Positions 1 to 7,693 of a stretch of DNA of 23,671 bases are shown one piece after another. Origin of the DNA: DATMYQ01 sp035560935 (lineage in GTDB: Bacteria > Bacillota > Negativicutes > Sporomusales > Sporomusaceae); contig DATMYQ010000360.1 of the NCBI GenBank assembly GCA_035560935.1, positions 1 through 23,671 on the forward strand, in the 5' to 3' direction. Numbering within the stretch: the first letter of the stretch is position 1; each line of letters begins with the position of its first letter. The position numbers were made by a program, and so were the translations under genes. The notes beneath the pieces were generated by a model. That model ran no database searches. It saw nothing but the letters and a program-made list of their open reading frames with translations, and had not been told where the DNA came from.

Positions 1-1125
1 GACATCGGCCATGAAGCGGTCCACCTGTTGGCGGCAACTCAAATGCAGACGCCCGTCAAACAAAGTAATATCTTTTAGCTTCAGACAATACTTTTCAGTT
101 TTCTTTGCCATATAGGTGTCCAATACGGCCATAAATTCATGCGAACCTTTGCAGCGGGCGGCATAAATGAGCTGATCGCGGCGGTCTTTTTGCTCCGGTC
201 CGGTTTCCAGTAAAATATTTAGACGCTGATCGGGAGCCAGGTCCCAGGTACGGGCGGTGACGATTGACGTCAAGTCTTCCCAAACCCACTGGCGCACACC
301 ACGGGCATCAATATTGGGCAGCAGTTCGCCGATGTAGTCGAGGAAGATTCGGTTGGGGGCGATGATGACCAACTTTCCGGGGTCCAGTTTTTCGTTATAT
401 AGCAGATAGGAGAGCCGGTGAAGTCCTACGGTACTTTTGCCGGACCCGGCCACGCCCTGAATAATGGTGACCTGATTTAAGGGGTCACGGATGATTTTAT
501 TTTGTTCTGACTGAATAGAGGTAACAATGTCGCGTAGCTTATCGCCGGCTCCCTGCAAAAGCCGTTCCTGTAAAAACGGATCCGCGTTAAGACCACCCTG
601 CTGCAATGCGATCAATTTATCCAGCAGAGGATCGTCCACCATGGTTTTAAGCTGACCGTCTTCCACTTTGTATTGGCGTTTCAGACGGACATCGCCATGG
701 TAATGGTAGCGGTCCAATACTTGATAGCTGGCCCGGCCTCCTTCGCATTCGTAGAAAACGGTGGACACCGGATCGCGCCAGTCAAACACCAAAATATCTT
801 CCGGCCCGTTAATCTCCGGGCGGTTAACCTTTACCCGACCGATATAATAGCTGTGAAATTCCGGAGTCGCATCCTCGCGAAAATCAACCCGGCCAAAATA
901 CGGATTGGGCAGACTGGATTGGATGTCACTAATTTTATGATGATGGTCGCGCTGCAGCATGGTATGCACATACGTACTGATTTCTTCCTTGCGGTCACGG
1001 GCGGTGCGGATTTGATCATCGCGGGCTGTGACATCCTCCTGCAGGCAGTCGACAATATGCTGCATTTCCTGGATGGTATTGTCCAGATGGTGTTGCTCCA
1101 ATAAAAAAGCGGAATCTTGTTTCAT
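1..1125 (-). CDS. helD: HelD-like RNA polymerase-recycling ATPase, N-terminal 375 codons (runs off left edge)
   Basis: This is a superfamily 1 (UvrD/Rep-like) ATPase of the HelD family, which binds RNA polymerase and releases stalled or nucleic-acid-bound enzyme in Firmicutes. I translated the minus strand from the ATG at 1125-1123. It opens MKQDSAFLLEQHHLDNTIQE, a coiled-coil-like N-terminus of the kind that enters the polymerase secondary channel. Around residues 75-140 are the family-typical PYFGRVDF, YYIGRVKV and VFDWRDPVSTVFYE. A Walker A motif, GVAGSGKST, lies near residues 224-232. The frame stays open to base 1, so about half of a usual 750-residue HelD is present. A GGAGG at 1134-1138 sits 8 bases before the start. 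The gene is divergent from the globin transducer. It could only be another UvrD-like helicase, but the pre-Walker motifs favour HelD. Confidence 0.9.
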   Translation of the reverse strand, partial: MKQDSAFLLEQHHLDNTIQEMQHIVDCLQEDVTARDDQIRTARDRKEEISTYVHTMLQRDHHHKISDIQSSLPNPYFGRVDFREDATPEFHSYYIGRVKVNRPEINGPEDILVFDWRDPVSTVFYECEGGRASYQVLDRYHYHGDVRLKRQYKVEDGQLKTMVDDPLLDKLIALQQGGLNADPFLQERLLQGAGDKLRDIVTSIQSEQNKIIRDPLNQVTIIQGVAGSGKSTVGLHRLSYLLYNEKLDPGKLVIIAPNRIFLDYIGELLPNIDARGVRQWVWEDLTSIVTARTWDLAPDQRLNILLETGPEQKDRRDQLIYAARCKGSHEFMAVLDTYMAKKTEKYCLKLKDITLFDGRLHLSCRQQVDRFMADV

Positions 1126-1355
1126 CAACTACGCCTCCGACGGTAAAAGTGTAAAAATCATTATATCGCTATAAAATATAGAAGGCAAGCTTAAAAAATT
1201 TTTAGAGAGATACGATTGTAAAAGGGATTTACCGCTTTGTGTGGAAAACATGAATGTACCTAACTCAATTTAAGTATTTACCAGCGCACAAACGGTAAAC
1301 ACTTGATTGGTAGTACGAAACCGGTCCGATGAGATAATAGAAACGGGAGGACGAT

Positions 1356-2636
1356 ATGATGTTTAGGAAAAGCAGCAAATTTGCCCGGCCACGCTCTGGG
1401 AACTTTACGGCGGAACGGCCGGTGGCTAAAGTGTTTATGTCATTTGATGAACAGTCGTTGGGCTATTTGGCCGAACTGCGCCCGTTGATTGAACAAAACC
1501 TGGATGAAATCACCAACCGGTTTTACGCTCGGCTGGTTCAAATTCCGGAAGTGGATCAGTTTATCCGCCAGCACAGCACGGTAGAAAAATTGAAAGTGAC
1601 GATGAAAGGCTTCCTAAAAACTCTTTATGTGACCGATATTAACGAAAACTACTTGGATCACCATCGGCACATCGGCGAAGTACATAACCGGATCAAACTG
1701 CCGGCGCATTGGTTCATCCTGGCGGCAGGAGGTCTGAAAAACACGATTATTCCTTATGTTATTGCTGCGTATGCCGGCGATCCGGCGCATCTGCAGAATG
1801 TACTGCAGGCGTTTGATCAACTGATGCAGTTGATTCAGGCAGAAATTAATCAGTCGTTTATTGCGTCGTATGCCCGGGAAATTGATAAAAAGGAGGAGCT
1901 GGAGAAATTGATGGGCGAGCAGTCAGCGCTGGTGGCCCAGGTTCAGGATTCCAGCCAGACGTTGGCGGCTACATCGGAAGAAACATCAGCTTCCGCTTCA
2001 CAAATGGCCATGGCGGCGAAAAATATTGAACAGGCGTCGGAAAAAGCTAAGTCAGAGGCCAGTCTGGCCCGAAGTACGGCGTTGGATGGTGAAAAAGCCA
2101 CACAGGATACGCTGCTGCAAGTGGCCAGTATGATTGATTCTAATAAAGAGGCGCAGTCCAAAGTGAATTCGCTGGAAACCACTTCTGATTCGGTGGCCCA
2201 GATTGTACAAACCATTACCGGTATTGCTGACCAAACCAACTTGCTGGCGCTGAACGCGGCTATTGAAGCAGCCCGGGCGGGTGAAGCCGGTCGCGGCTTT
2301 GCCGTGGTGGCCGACGAAGTTCGCAAACTGGCCGAGCAGAGTCGGACGGCGGCCAGTGAGATTGTGCAATTGATTCAGGCCAATACTGCTTCTACTAAGG
2401 AAGTGGTGGTCAGTATGACAGAACAGGCAGTCGTGATGGATGCGGTCAGCCGGGCCGTGGAAGATACCTCGCAGCGGATGACGCAAATTGTTAAGGCCAT
2501 CTCGGTAAATTTTGATCAAGTAGAAAATATTGCTATTGATGTAACGAATTTGGTCCATACCTCATCAGAAATTGAGAAGGCATCGGATGAAGTGGCGCAG
2601 GCGGCAACGAATCTTTCCGCCATGGTAGTGAAATAG
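1356..2636 (+). CDS. hemAT: Globin-coupled methyl-accepting chemotaxis transducer (HemAT-like)
   Basis: A cytoplasmic haem-based sensor for aerotaxis or gas signalling that would act on CheA/CheW. Residues about 25-175 form a protoglobin (sensor globin) domain. HIGEVHNRIKLPAHW at 105-119 matches the proximal-histidine region of HemAT, with H110 the likely haem ligand. There is no transmembrane segment. Residues about 190-426 are an MCP signalling domain. Its hairpin tip ARAGEAGRGFAVVADEVRKL (306-325) is the conserved kinase-contact motif. At 426 residues it is close to Bacillus HemAT (about 430). A GGGAGG at 1345-1350 precedes ATGATG, and I took the first ATG. No che genes are nearby, so it must work with chemotaxis proteins encoded elsewhere. 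The ligand (O2, NO or redox) cannot be told from the sequence. In an anaerobe an avoidance response is a plausible inference. Confidence 0.92.
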   Translation: MMFRKSSKFARPRSGNFTAERPVAKVFMSFDEQSLGYLAELRPLIEQNLDEITNRFYARLVQIPEVDQFIRQHSTVEKLKVTMKGFLKTLYVTDINENYLDHHRHIGEVHNRIKLPAHWFILAAGGLKNTIIPYVIAAYAGDPAHLQNVLQAFDQLMQLIQAEINQSFIASYAREIDKKEELEKLMGEQSALVAQVQDSSQTLAATSEETSASASQMAMAAKNIEQASEKAKSEASLARSTALDGEKATQDTLLQVASMIDSNKEAQSKVNSLETTSDSVAQIVQTITGIADQTNLLALNAAIEAARAGEAGRGFAVVADEVRKLAEQSRTAASEIVQLIQANTASTKEVVVSMTEQAVVMDAVSRAVEDTSQRMTQIVKAISVNFDQVENIAIDVTNLVHTSSEIEKASDEVAQAATNLSAMVVK

Positions 2637-2645
2637 ACTGTGATG

Positions 2646-2660
2646 CCGGAAAATTTCCGG
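2646..2660. repeat. Short palindrome just after the globin transducer
   Basis: CCGGAAA-A-TTTCCGG is a 7-bp inverted repeat with a one-base centre, 10 bases after the hemAT stop codon. It has no T-run and is too tight to form a normal hairpin loop. It may be a protein site or chance. Confidence 0.3.
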
Positions 2661-2673
2661 GCCATAAATGATG

Positions 2674-2717
2674 GAGGAAACGTCCCTGAACGGAATGAGC
2701 GTCAGGGGCGTTTCCTC
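2674..2717 (+). terminator. Strong 16-bp hairpin between transducer and histidine kinase
   Basis: GAGGAAACGTCCCTGA (2674-2689) pairs with TCAGGGGCGTTTCCTC (2702-2717): 15 Watson-Crick pairs and one G-T, with a 12-base loop. It lies 38 bases after the hemAT stop and about 150 bases before the kinase start. The following bases (AGTTTGC) are not a U-tract. It may therefore be a weak or factor-assisted terminator, an attenuator or an mRNA stability element rather than a classical intrinsic terminator. Confidence 0.45.
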
Positions 2718-2868
2718 AGTTTGCACCATTCGAACTGAGGCTAACTGTGCATGTGATTTTGACCGGCATATTATAAAAATAATCCCGGCTGCTAAAGGAG
2801 TTACCGGTAACGGCGTGGAAGTCTCTAGAGCACTGCGTTTGGCGAAAGTTCTGGGAGGGGCGGCTGCC

Positions 2869-5298
2869 ATGGAGAAGATATTCGAGAAAGCAACGAAGGG
2901 TATAATCCGGTGCTCCTGCCGATGGGTGCTGTTGCCGGTTGTATTACTTTTTCTGTTGATCTGCGCCGGTGCTGGCGCTAACGGGCAACCGGCTCACATC
3001 TTAGTGCTTCATTCTTATAGCTATGATTATCGCTGGACGGCCTCCATCCAACGGGGAATAGAGAACATCCTGCAGGCAGACGGCCGGCCGGTGGAACTCC
3101 ATGTGGAGTACATGGATACGAACCGAATCTATGATCCCGAGTATCTGCAACGGTTGCAAGAGCTGTACCGCTATAAATTTCAGGGGCGCCGCTATGACGT
3201 AATAATTTGCACCGACAATAACGCATTTGACTTTGCCCGCTATTGGCGGGAAGAACTGTTCCCGGCGACCCCGGTGGTGTTTTGCGGAATTAATGGCTAT
3301 AGTGACGGGATGATGTCGGGGGGCAAAGCATTTACTGGCGTAGCGGAAAATGCCGATATCGAAGAAGAAATGAAACTGGTGCTGCGGCTTCACCCCCAGA
3401 CAAAGAACATTGTGATATACGGGGATGAAGATTCGTTGGTGTATCAGGGAATGAAGAACCTCTTCCAGCAGACATTCGCTGCCAACGCGTATCCGGTGCG
3501 CTTATTGCTGCGGGAAGGCCTGAACAGTAAACAAGTGCTGGCTGACTTAAAGTCCTTGCCGGCCGATAGCGTGTTGTTTGCCGCTTCCTATCTCCGGGAT
3601 GAACAGGGATCCTGGTTACCTTATGAAGCCAGTACAGAACTGATTTCCCAGGCATCGCCTTACCCGGTTTACGGGATCGGTGACGCCACACTCGGCTATG
3701 GCATTGTCGGTGGCTACCTGGTCAGTGCCGAAGGACAGGGGGAAGCGGCAACCGGAATGGCGCTTCGGATCTTGAATGGTGAAATCGCGGATGACATTCC
3801 AGTAATGGAGAAGAGCCCAAACCGTTTTATGTTTGACTACCGGCAGTTGGAGCGTTTCCGGATTAACCGGAACGACTTGCCTGCCGGCAGCACGATTATT
3901 AACTTGCCGGAATCTTTTTATGAGACGTACAAGTTGCTGGTCTGGGGTGTCTGTTCTGCGGGACTGCTGCTGCTGGGAATTATTGCGGTGCTGATTGTTA
4001 ATATTAACCGCCGGCGACGGGTAGAGAGGGCGCTGAGAGAAAGTGAGCGCCGCTTTCGGGCCGTTTTTGCCCAGACCTTCCAGTTTATTGGTTTGATGAC
4101 GCTTGCGGGGACATTGGTAAAAGCCAACCGTACGGCGCTTACGGAAAGCGGGGTGGGCGAGGAGACGGTGATTGGCAAACCGTTTTGGGAGACTCCCTGG
4201 TGGAGTCATTCGCCGGAACTGCAGCTTCGCCTTCAGGAGGGGATCCGCCAGGCGGCGGCAGGAGAATTTGTCCGCTTTGAGGCGCAGCACCCTGGGCTGG
4301 ATGGCGAAATGCGCTGGATTGATTTTTCGCTGAAACCCGTGCGAGATGAGAAGGGTGATATTGTTTTGCTGGTTCCCGAAGGCCGGGATATTACGGAAAT
4401 CAAGGCAACGGAACAAGCACTGCAGCGTGCCCGTGACGAACTGGAAAGAAAAGTGGAGTATCGGACGCAGGAACTGCTGGCTGCCAATGAAGAGCTGTCG
4501 GCCATAAATCAGGAAATGCACCTGACGCTGGAAAACCTGAGACAGACACAGAATCAGCTGGTGCAGGCGGAAAAAATGGCGGCGCTGGGACAGCTGGTAG
4601 CCGGAGTGGCCCATGAAATTAATACGCCAGTGGGAGTTGGCGTAACGGCGGTGACGCATCTGGATCATTTAACCCAGCAAATGCAACGTGTTTTTTCGGA
4701 AGGGGCTTTAACGCGCCGGGAGTTGGCGGAATACTTGAACGAAGGACAGGAAACCCTGCGGATCATTACCACTAATCTGAGCCAGGCAGCCCGTCTGATT
4801 GTGAGTTTCAAACAAATTTCCGTAGATCAGTCCTGCGAAGCACGTCGGATTTTTCGCGTGAAGGAGTATTTGGAAGAGATATTGCTCAGTCTGCAGCCGA
4901 AGTTGAAAAAAAACCGTCATCAGGTCATGATTGATTGCAGTGATGAACTGGAGATTGACGGTTATCCCGGCGCGCTTGGGCAGGTAGTGACCAATCTGAT
5001 TGTGAATTCCCTGATGCATGCCTATGATCCCGGCGATACCGGACGAATTCGGATACAGGCGAAACGGGAAGCGGGCCGGTTTCATTTGCGCTATATGGAT
5101 GACGGGCGCGGGATGGACGAATCAGTGCGGTCGCAGATTTTCACGCCGTTTTTCACCACAAAACGGGGTTCTGGCGGTACTGGTCTGGGACTACATATCC
5201 TGTACAATATTATTGTGCAGCAGTTTGGCGGTACGGTAGAATGCCGGAGCAATCCGGGGCAGGGAACTGCTTTTGACATAAGTTTTCCATTAAAGTGA
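2869..5298 (+). CDS. Membrane sensor histidine kinase with periplasmic ABC-substrate-binding-like domain and PAS domain
   Basis: A hybrid-receptor histidine kinase of 809 residues. Segment 17-37 is a signal anchor. Residues about 40-345 resemble the ABC_sub_bind (PF04392-type) fold, opening AHILVLHSYSYDYRWT. A second span (about 355-378) is followed by the Arg-rich NINRRRR. A PAS domain lies at about 390-510 and a coiled coil at about 515-565. The H-box ALGQLVAGVAHEINTP carries the phospho-acceptor His582. The ATPase has an N-box (LGQVVTNLIVNSLMHAYD), G1 (DDGRGMD, near 745) and G2 (GGTGLGLHIL). The frame is open back to an ATG at 2668, but I chose ATG 2869: it follows GGGAGGGG (2853-2860) and opens directly into the signal anchor, and the upstream part would translate a long hairpin. 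No response regulator is adjacent, so this is an orphan kinase. The ligand is unknown. Confidence 0.88.
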   Translation: MEKIFEKATKGIIRCSCRWVLLPVVLLFLLICAGAGANGQPAHILVLHSYSYDYRWTASIQRGIENILQADGRPVELHVEYMDTNRIYDPEYLQRLQELYRYKFQGRRYDVIICTDNNAFDFARYWREELFPATPVVFCGINGYSDGMMSGGKAFTGVAENADIEEEMKLVLRLHPQTKNIVIYGDEDSLVYQGMKNLFQQTFAANAYPVRLLLREGLNSKQVLADLKSLPADSVLFAASYLRDEQGSWLPYEASTELISQASPYPVYGIGDATLGYGIVGGYLVSAEGQGEAATGMALRILNGEIADDIPVMEKSPNRFMFDYRQLERFRINRNDLPAGSTIINLPESFYETYKLLVWGVCSAGLLLLGIIAVLIVNINRRRRVERALRESERRFRAVFAQTFQFIGLMTLAGTLVKANRTALTESGVGEETVIGKPFWETPWWSHSPELQLRLQEGIRQAAAGEFVRFEAQHPGLDGEMRWIDFSLKPVRDEKGDIVLLVPEGRDITEIKATEQALQRARDELERKVEYRTQELLAANEELSAINQEMHLTLENLRQTQNQLVQAEKMAALGQLVAGVAHEINTPVGVGVTAVTHLDHLTQQMQRVFSEGALTRRELAEYLNEGQETLRIITTNLSQAARLIVSFKQISVDQSCEARRIFRVKEYLEEILLSLQPKLKKNRHQVMIDCSDELEIDGYPGALGQVVTNLIVNSLMHAYDPGDTGRIRIQAKREAGRFHLRYMDDGRGMDESVRSQIFTPFFTTKRGSGGTGLGLHILYNIIVQQFGGTVECRSNPGQGTAFDISFPLK

Positions 5299-5382
5299 AC
5301 AATATGGCAGGATTTACTGAGGTTGGAGCGAATGTTCCATTATATAGGCTGATATAGGGTCATAGAAGGAGGAACTACTGTA

Positions 5383-5949
5383 GTGAAAAAAAAGTGGAGT
5401 TTGTTGGTAACAACACTAATGGTGTTGAGCCTGCTGGCCGGAACGGCCAGTGCAGCGTCTGTGGAAGAAAAGCGACAGGATGTCCGGAATTTGTCGCAGC
5501 GGATATTGACTAAATTGTATCAGGATCATCCCAGCGCCAAAGGGGCCATTCAATCCTCGGCCGGATATGCGACGTTTGGCAATACTGGTTTTAAACTGGG
5601 GTTTATTGGCAGCGGGCATGGCCGGGGACTGGCGGTGAACAATTCCAGTGGTGCCGAGTATTTTATGTCAATGTTTGAAGTCGGGATCGGTTTGGGCTTG
5701 GGTGTCAAAGAGACCAGCGTTATTTTTTTGTTTGACAATGAAGAAGCGTTCCAAAATTTTGTCGCAGAAGGCTGGGAGTTTGGCGGACAGGCAGGCCTGA
5801 CCGCCACGGATAGCGTGAGTGGCGGTTCACTGGAAGGCGCGGTTTGTGTGGCACCGCATGTATGGGTTTATCAGATGACCAGCAAGGGGCTGGCGGCGGA
5901 AATTACTCTGAATGGAACAAAATATTCGATAGATAAGGATCTAAAATAA
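5383..5949 (+). CDS. Secreted SYLF-domain (Ysc84-like) lipid-binding protein
   Basis: A 188-residue exported protein. Residues 1-24 form a clear signal peptide (KKK, hydrophobic core, then TASA-A cleavage). The rest matches the SYLF/Ysc84 domain pattern: a helical start (VEEKRQDVRNLSQRILTKLY), the stretch YATFGNTGFKLGF, a Gly-rich GSGHGRGLAV, then GIGLGLGVKETSVIFLF. Proteins of this family bind phospholipids or are found in the periplasm or envelope. The bacterial role is poorly defined. The start is GTG (5383-5385), 10 bases after a perfect AAGGAGG (5366-5372), which decides it. It lies 84 bases after the kinase and 33 bases before another exported protein, so the latter pair probably forms an operon. 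Confidence 0.8.
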   Translation: MKKKWSLLVTTLMVLSLLAGTASAASVEEKRQDVRNLSQRILTKLYQDHPSAKGAIQSSAGYATFGNTGFKLGFIGSGHGRGLAVNNSSGAEYFMSMFEVGIGLGLGVKETSVIFLFDNEEAFQNFVAEGWEFGGQAGLTATDSVSGGSLEGAVCVAPHVWVYQMTSKGLAAEITLNGTKYSIDKDLK

Positions 5950-5982
5950 CGCCTAAGACGGTCATTTGAGGGGGAGTAACGG

Positions 5983-6522
5983 ATGAAGCGGAAAAGAACC
6001 CCGCTATTACTGGCACTTTTGACACTTCTGCTGGTATGTTCAGTGCCGGTATGGGCCGCTGATGTTCAATCGTTGGACGAGGCGGGAAAAAAATATCTGG
6101 CGGGGAAAACTCTTTGCCAAGTGCCGGAAACCGCCGTAGTTCACGATGTTTGGCTGGAACGGCAACCGTTCTCGATGCAGGCTCACGGGGTAATTGCCAG
6201 TGACGGCGAGTATGTCAGGATTTTTTGGCTGGACGCCGCGGATGGCAGTTATGAATGGCGGCAGCATCATGAAAAACTGCAGTTGCTGACATTGGTGAAA
6301 GAAGATCGACTGGTTGTGCCGGCTGATGCCAAGACGGCCGCGGGCGAGATCGCAAACGTTGCCTTATTTAAAGTTGGCCGCCAGGATACCTTGAACGATT
6401 TTCTCTCGTTTACGTTGTACGCTGTACAGGGAAAAATGAGAGATAATGTTCAGATGGTGGAAGTGAAGGTTAGCGGCGGGTATAGCTCCGAGATGCGTGG
6501 GTTGCTGCGTGCGCCGTTATAA
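5983..6522 (+). CDS. Secreted protein of unknown function (179 aa)
   Basis: I do not recognise a family. Residues 1-25 are a typical signal peptide (MKRKR, long Leu-rich core, VWA-A cleavage). The mature part is about 154 residues of mixed alpha/beta character with no cysteines apart from C45 and no obvious catalytic motif. Features include DGEYVRIFWLDAADGSYEWR and a C-terminal KVSGGYSSEMRGLLRAPL. GAGGGGGAG (5968-5976) precedes the ATG. It follows the SYLF gene by 33 bases and ends at a strong hairpin, so the two exported proteins are probably co-transcribed and may act together in the envelope (inference from position only). Confidence 0.7.
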   Translation: MKRKRTPLLLALLTLLLVCSVPVWAADVQSLDEAGKKYLAGKTLCQVPETAVVHDVWLERQPFSMQAHGVIASDGEYVRIFWLDAADGSYEWRQHHEKLQLLTLVKEDRLVVPADAKTAAGEIANVALFKVGRQDTLNDFLSFTLYAVQGKMRDNVQMVEVKVSGGYSSEMRGLLRAPL

Positions 6523-6559
6523 TTGTATGCTGCGGCATTGGAATTTTTGAAATTCAAAC

Positions 6560-6603
6560 AGGGGCAGTGGCAAAACTTCAATGCAAGTTTTGCCACTGCC
6601 CCT
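6560..6603. terminator. 19-bp perfect hairpin between convergent genes (bidirectional terminator candidate)
   Basis: AGGGGCAGTGGCAAAACTT (6560-6578) is the exact complement of 6585-6603, with a 6-base loop (CAATGC). It lies between the stop of the secreted protein (6522) and the stop of the convergent permease (6645). Neither side has a clean T-run: the right side gives TGTGTC, and the left side, read leftward, gives GTTTGAATTTC. The position still argues for termination of both transcripts. Confidence 0.65.
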
Positions 6604-6644
6604 TGTGTCATGAATAAACCAAACAGACTTGTTTTACTGTTACA

Positions 6645-7544
6645 TTACGTGATTTCGGTGCGGGATGAGGTGGGAGCCGATGACAATCCACTTAACTGGG
6701 ATACCAGCATTCCCGCCAGCATTACGACACAGCCCGACAATTCGCGGCCGGTTAGGACTTCGTCAAGGAAGATATATCCACCGATGGCGGCAAAGACGGT
6801 TTCCATGCTGAGAATAATGGCGGCATGGGCCGGGGGAGCATATTTCTGACCGACAATTTGCAGGGTGTAAGCGACGCCGACAGAAGCCAGTCCGCCGTAT
6901 AGTAGCGGAGCCGCTGCAGCGGTGAGGGCGTTTTCGGTAATGATTTCGGTCCGGGCGGCAATGGTGAGACTCAACACGGCGCAAGTCACGAATTGGCAAA
7001 AGGCCAGCTGGATCACATCAACCCGCCGGGCGAAGTGGTCAATCCAGAGAATATGGCCGCTCCAGAAGAAGGCTCCCAATAATACGAGAAAATCGCCATA
7101 GGCCGGCAAGAAGCTTTCTTTGACACAGAGCAGGTACAAACCGGCAATGGCCAGCAGGGCTCCCAGCCAGGTGCCGCCGGTAGTGGGACGCTGCAGAAAA
7201 ATACCCAGCAACGGGACCAGGACGATGTACAGGCAGGTAACGAAAGCCGCTTTGCCGGCGGTGGTATAAAGCAAAGCCACCTGCTGCAGTGAAGCACCGG
7301 CAAAGAGGATCAGACCGGCAATACAGCCGGCAATCAGTACCCGGGAATTTTTCAGGGTGGGCAAAGGTTCCTTCCGGGGGAAAAACAGCAGCAAAGGAAT
7401 CAGGGAAAGACTGCCCAGCGCGAAACGGATACCGTTGAAAGTAAACGGGCCAAGATGATCCATGCCGAGGCGTTGGGCGACGAAGGCGAAGCCCCAAATG
7501 ATAGAGGCGGTTAATAGCAGTAAATTTGATGAAGCGGTACTCAT
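6645..7544 (-). CDS. DMT-superfamily (EamA-type) permease
   Basis: A 299-residue inner-membrane transporter with about ten hydrophobic spans in two homologous EamA halves. The N-terminus LLLLTASIIWGFAFVAQRLG and the following GPFTFNGIRFALGSLSLIPLL are typical of drug/metabolite transporters. The second half begins near AYGDFLVLLGAFFWSGHILW and ends GYIFLDEVLTGRELSGCVVMLAGMLVS. The substrate cannot be predicted; family members export amino acids, nucleosides or small metabolites. The start ATG (7544-7542) is preceded by AAGGAG (complement of 7553-7558) with 8-base spacing. The gene is divergent from the flagellin-like gene and converges on the secreted-protein operon. Confidence 0.88.
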   Translation of the reverse strand: MSTASSNLLLLTASIIWGFAFVAQRLGMDHLGPFTFNGIRFALGSLSLIPLLLFFPRKEPLPTLKNSRVLIAGCIAGLILFAGASLQQVALLYTTAGKAAFVTCLYIVLVPLLGIFLQRPTTGGTWLGALLAIAGLYLLCVKESFLPAYGDFLVLLGAFFWSGHILWIDHFARRVDVIQLAFCQFVTCAVLSLTIAARTEIITENALTAAAAPLLYGGLASVGVAYTLQIVGQKYAPPAHAAIILSMETVFAAIGGYIFLDEVLTGRELSGCVVMLAGMLVSQLSGLSSAPTSSRTEIT

Positions 7545-7576
7545 GGACAGAACTCCTTTGTCGAGAAAGATAGTTC

Positions 7577-7605
7577 ATTCTATCATAGGCTGGCTGGCGG
7601 AACAA
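7577..7605 (-). promoter_or_regulatory. Sigma-A-type promoter of the DMT permease
   Basis: On the minus strand, TTGTTC (complement of 7600-7605) and TAGAAT (complement of 7577-7582) are separated by exactly 17 bases. They lie 33 bases upstream of the permease start codon. Predicted transcription start is near 7570. Confidence 0.6.
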
Positions 7606-7611
7606 TAAAAA

Positions 7612-7638
7612 ATAGGACAATAATCCTATGTATTATTG
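7612..7638. promoter_or_regulatory. Two overlapping inverted repeats in the permease-flagellin divergent region
   Basis: ATAGGA-N6-TCCTAT (7612-7617 / 7624-7629) overlaps CAATAAT-N7-ATTATTG (7618-7624 / 7632-7638). The cluster lies just upstream of the permease -35 element and about 55 bases before the flagellin start. It could be an operator for either gene. No named regulator can be assigned. Confidence 0.35.
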
Positions 7639-7693
7639 GATGGTGAAGTTCTATGCTAAAGCCAAAGGCTGAAAATGTAAGGCGGTGATGACC

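Noticed and set aside
673..1104. 143-codon open frame on the plus strand
   Set aside because: It lies entirely antisense to helD, whose minus-strand translation has clear family motifs, and has no RBS.
1296..1338. Sigma-28-type or sigma-A promoter before hemAT
   Set aside because: TAAA and GATAAT-like elements occur, but every pairing has a spacer far from the allowed length.
2668..2868. N-terminal extension of the histidine kinase to ATG 2668
   Set aside because: It would place 67 residues, including a translated 16-bp hairpin, before the signal anchor. ATG 2869 has a good RBS and leads straight into the anchor.
3616..4668. 350-codon open frame on the minus strand
   Set aside because: Antisense to the histidine kinase. 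The translation is Arg/Gln/His-rich low-quality sequence with no domain, and arises from the codon bias of the real gene.
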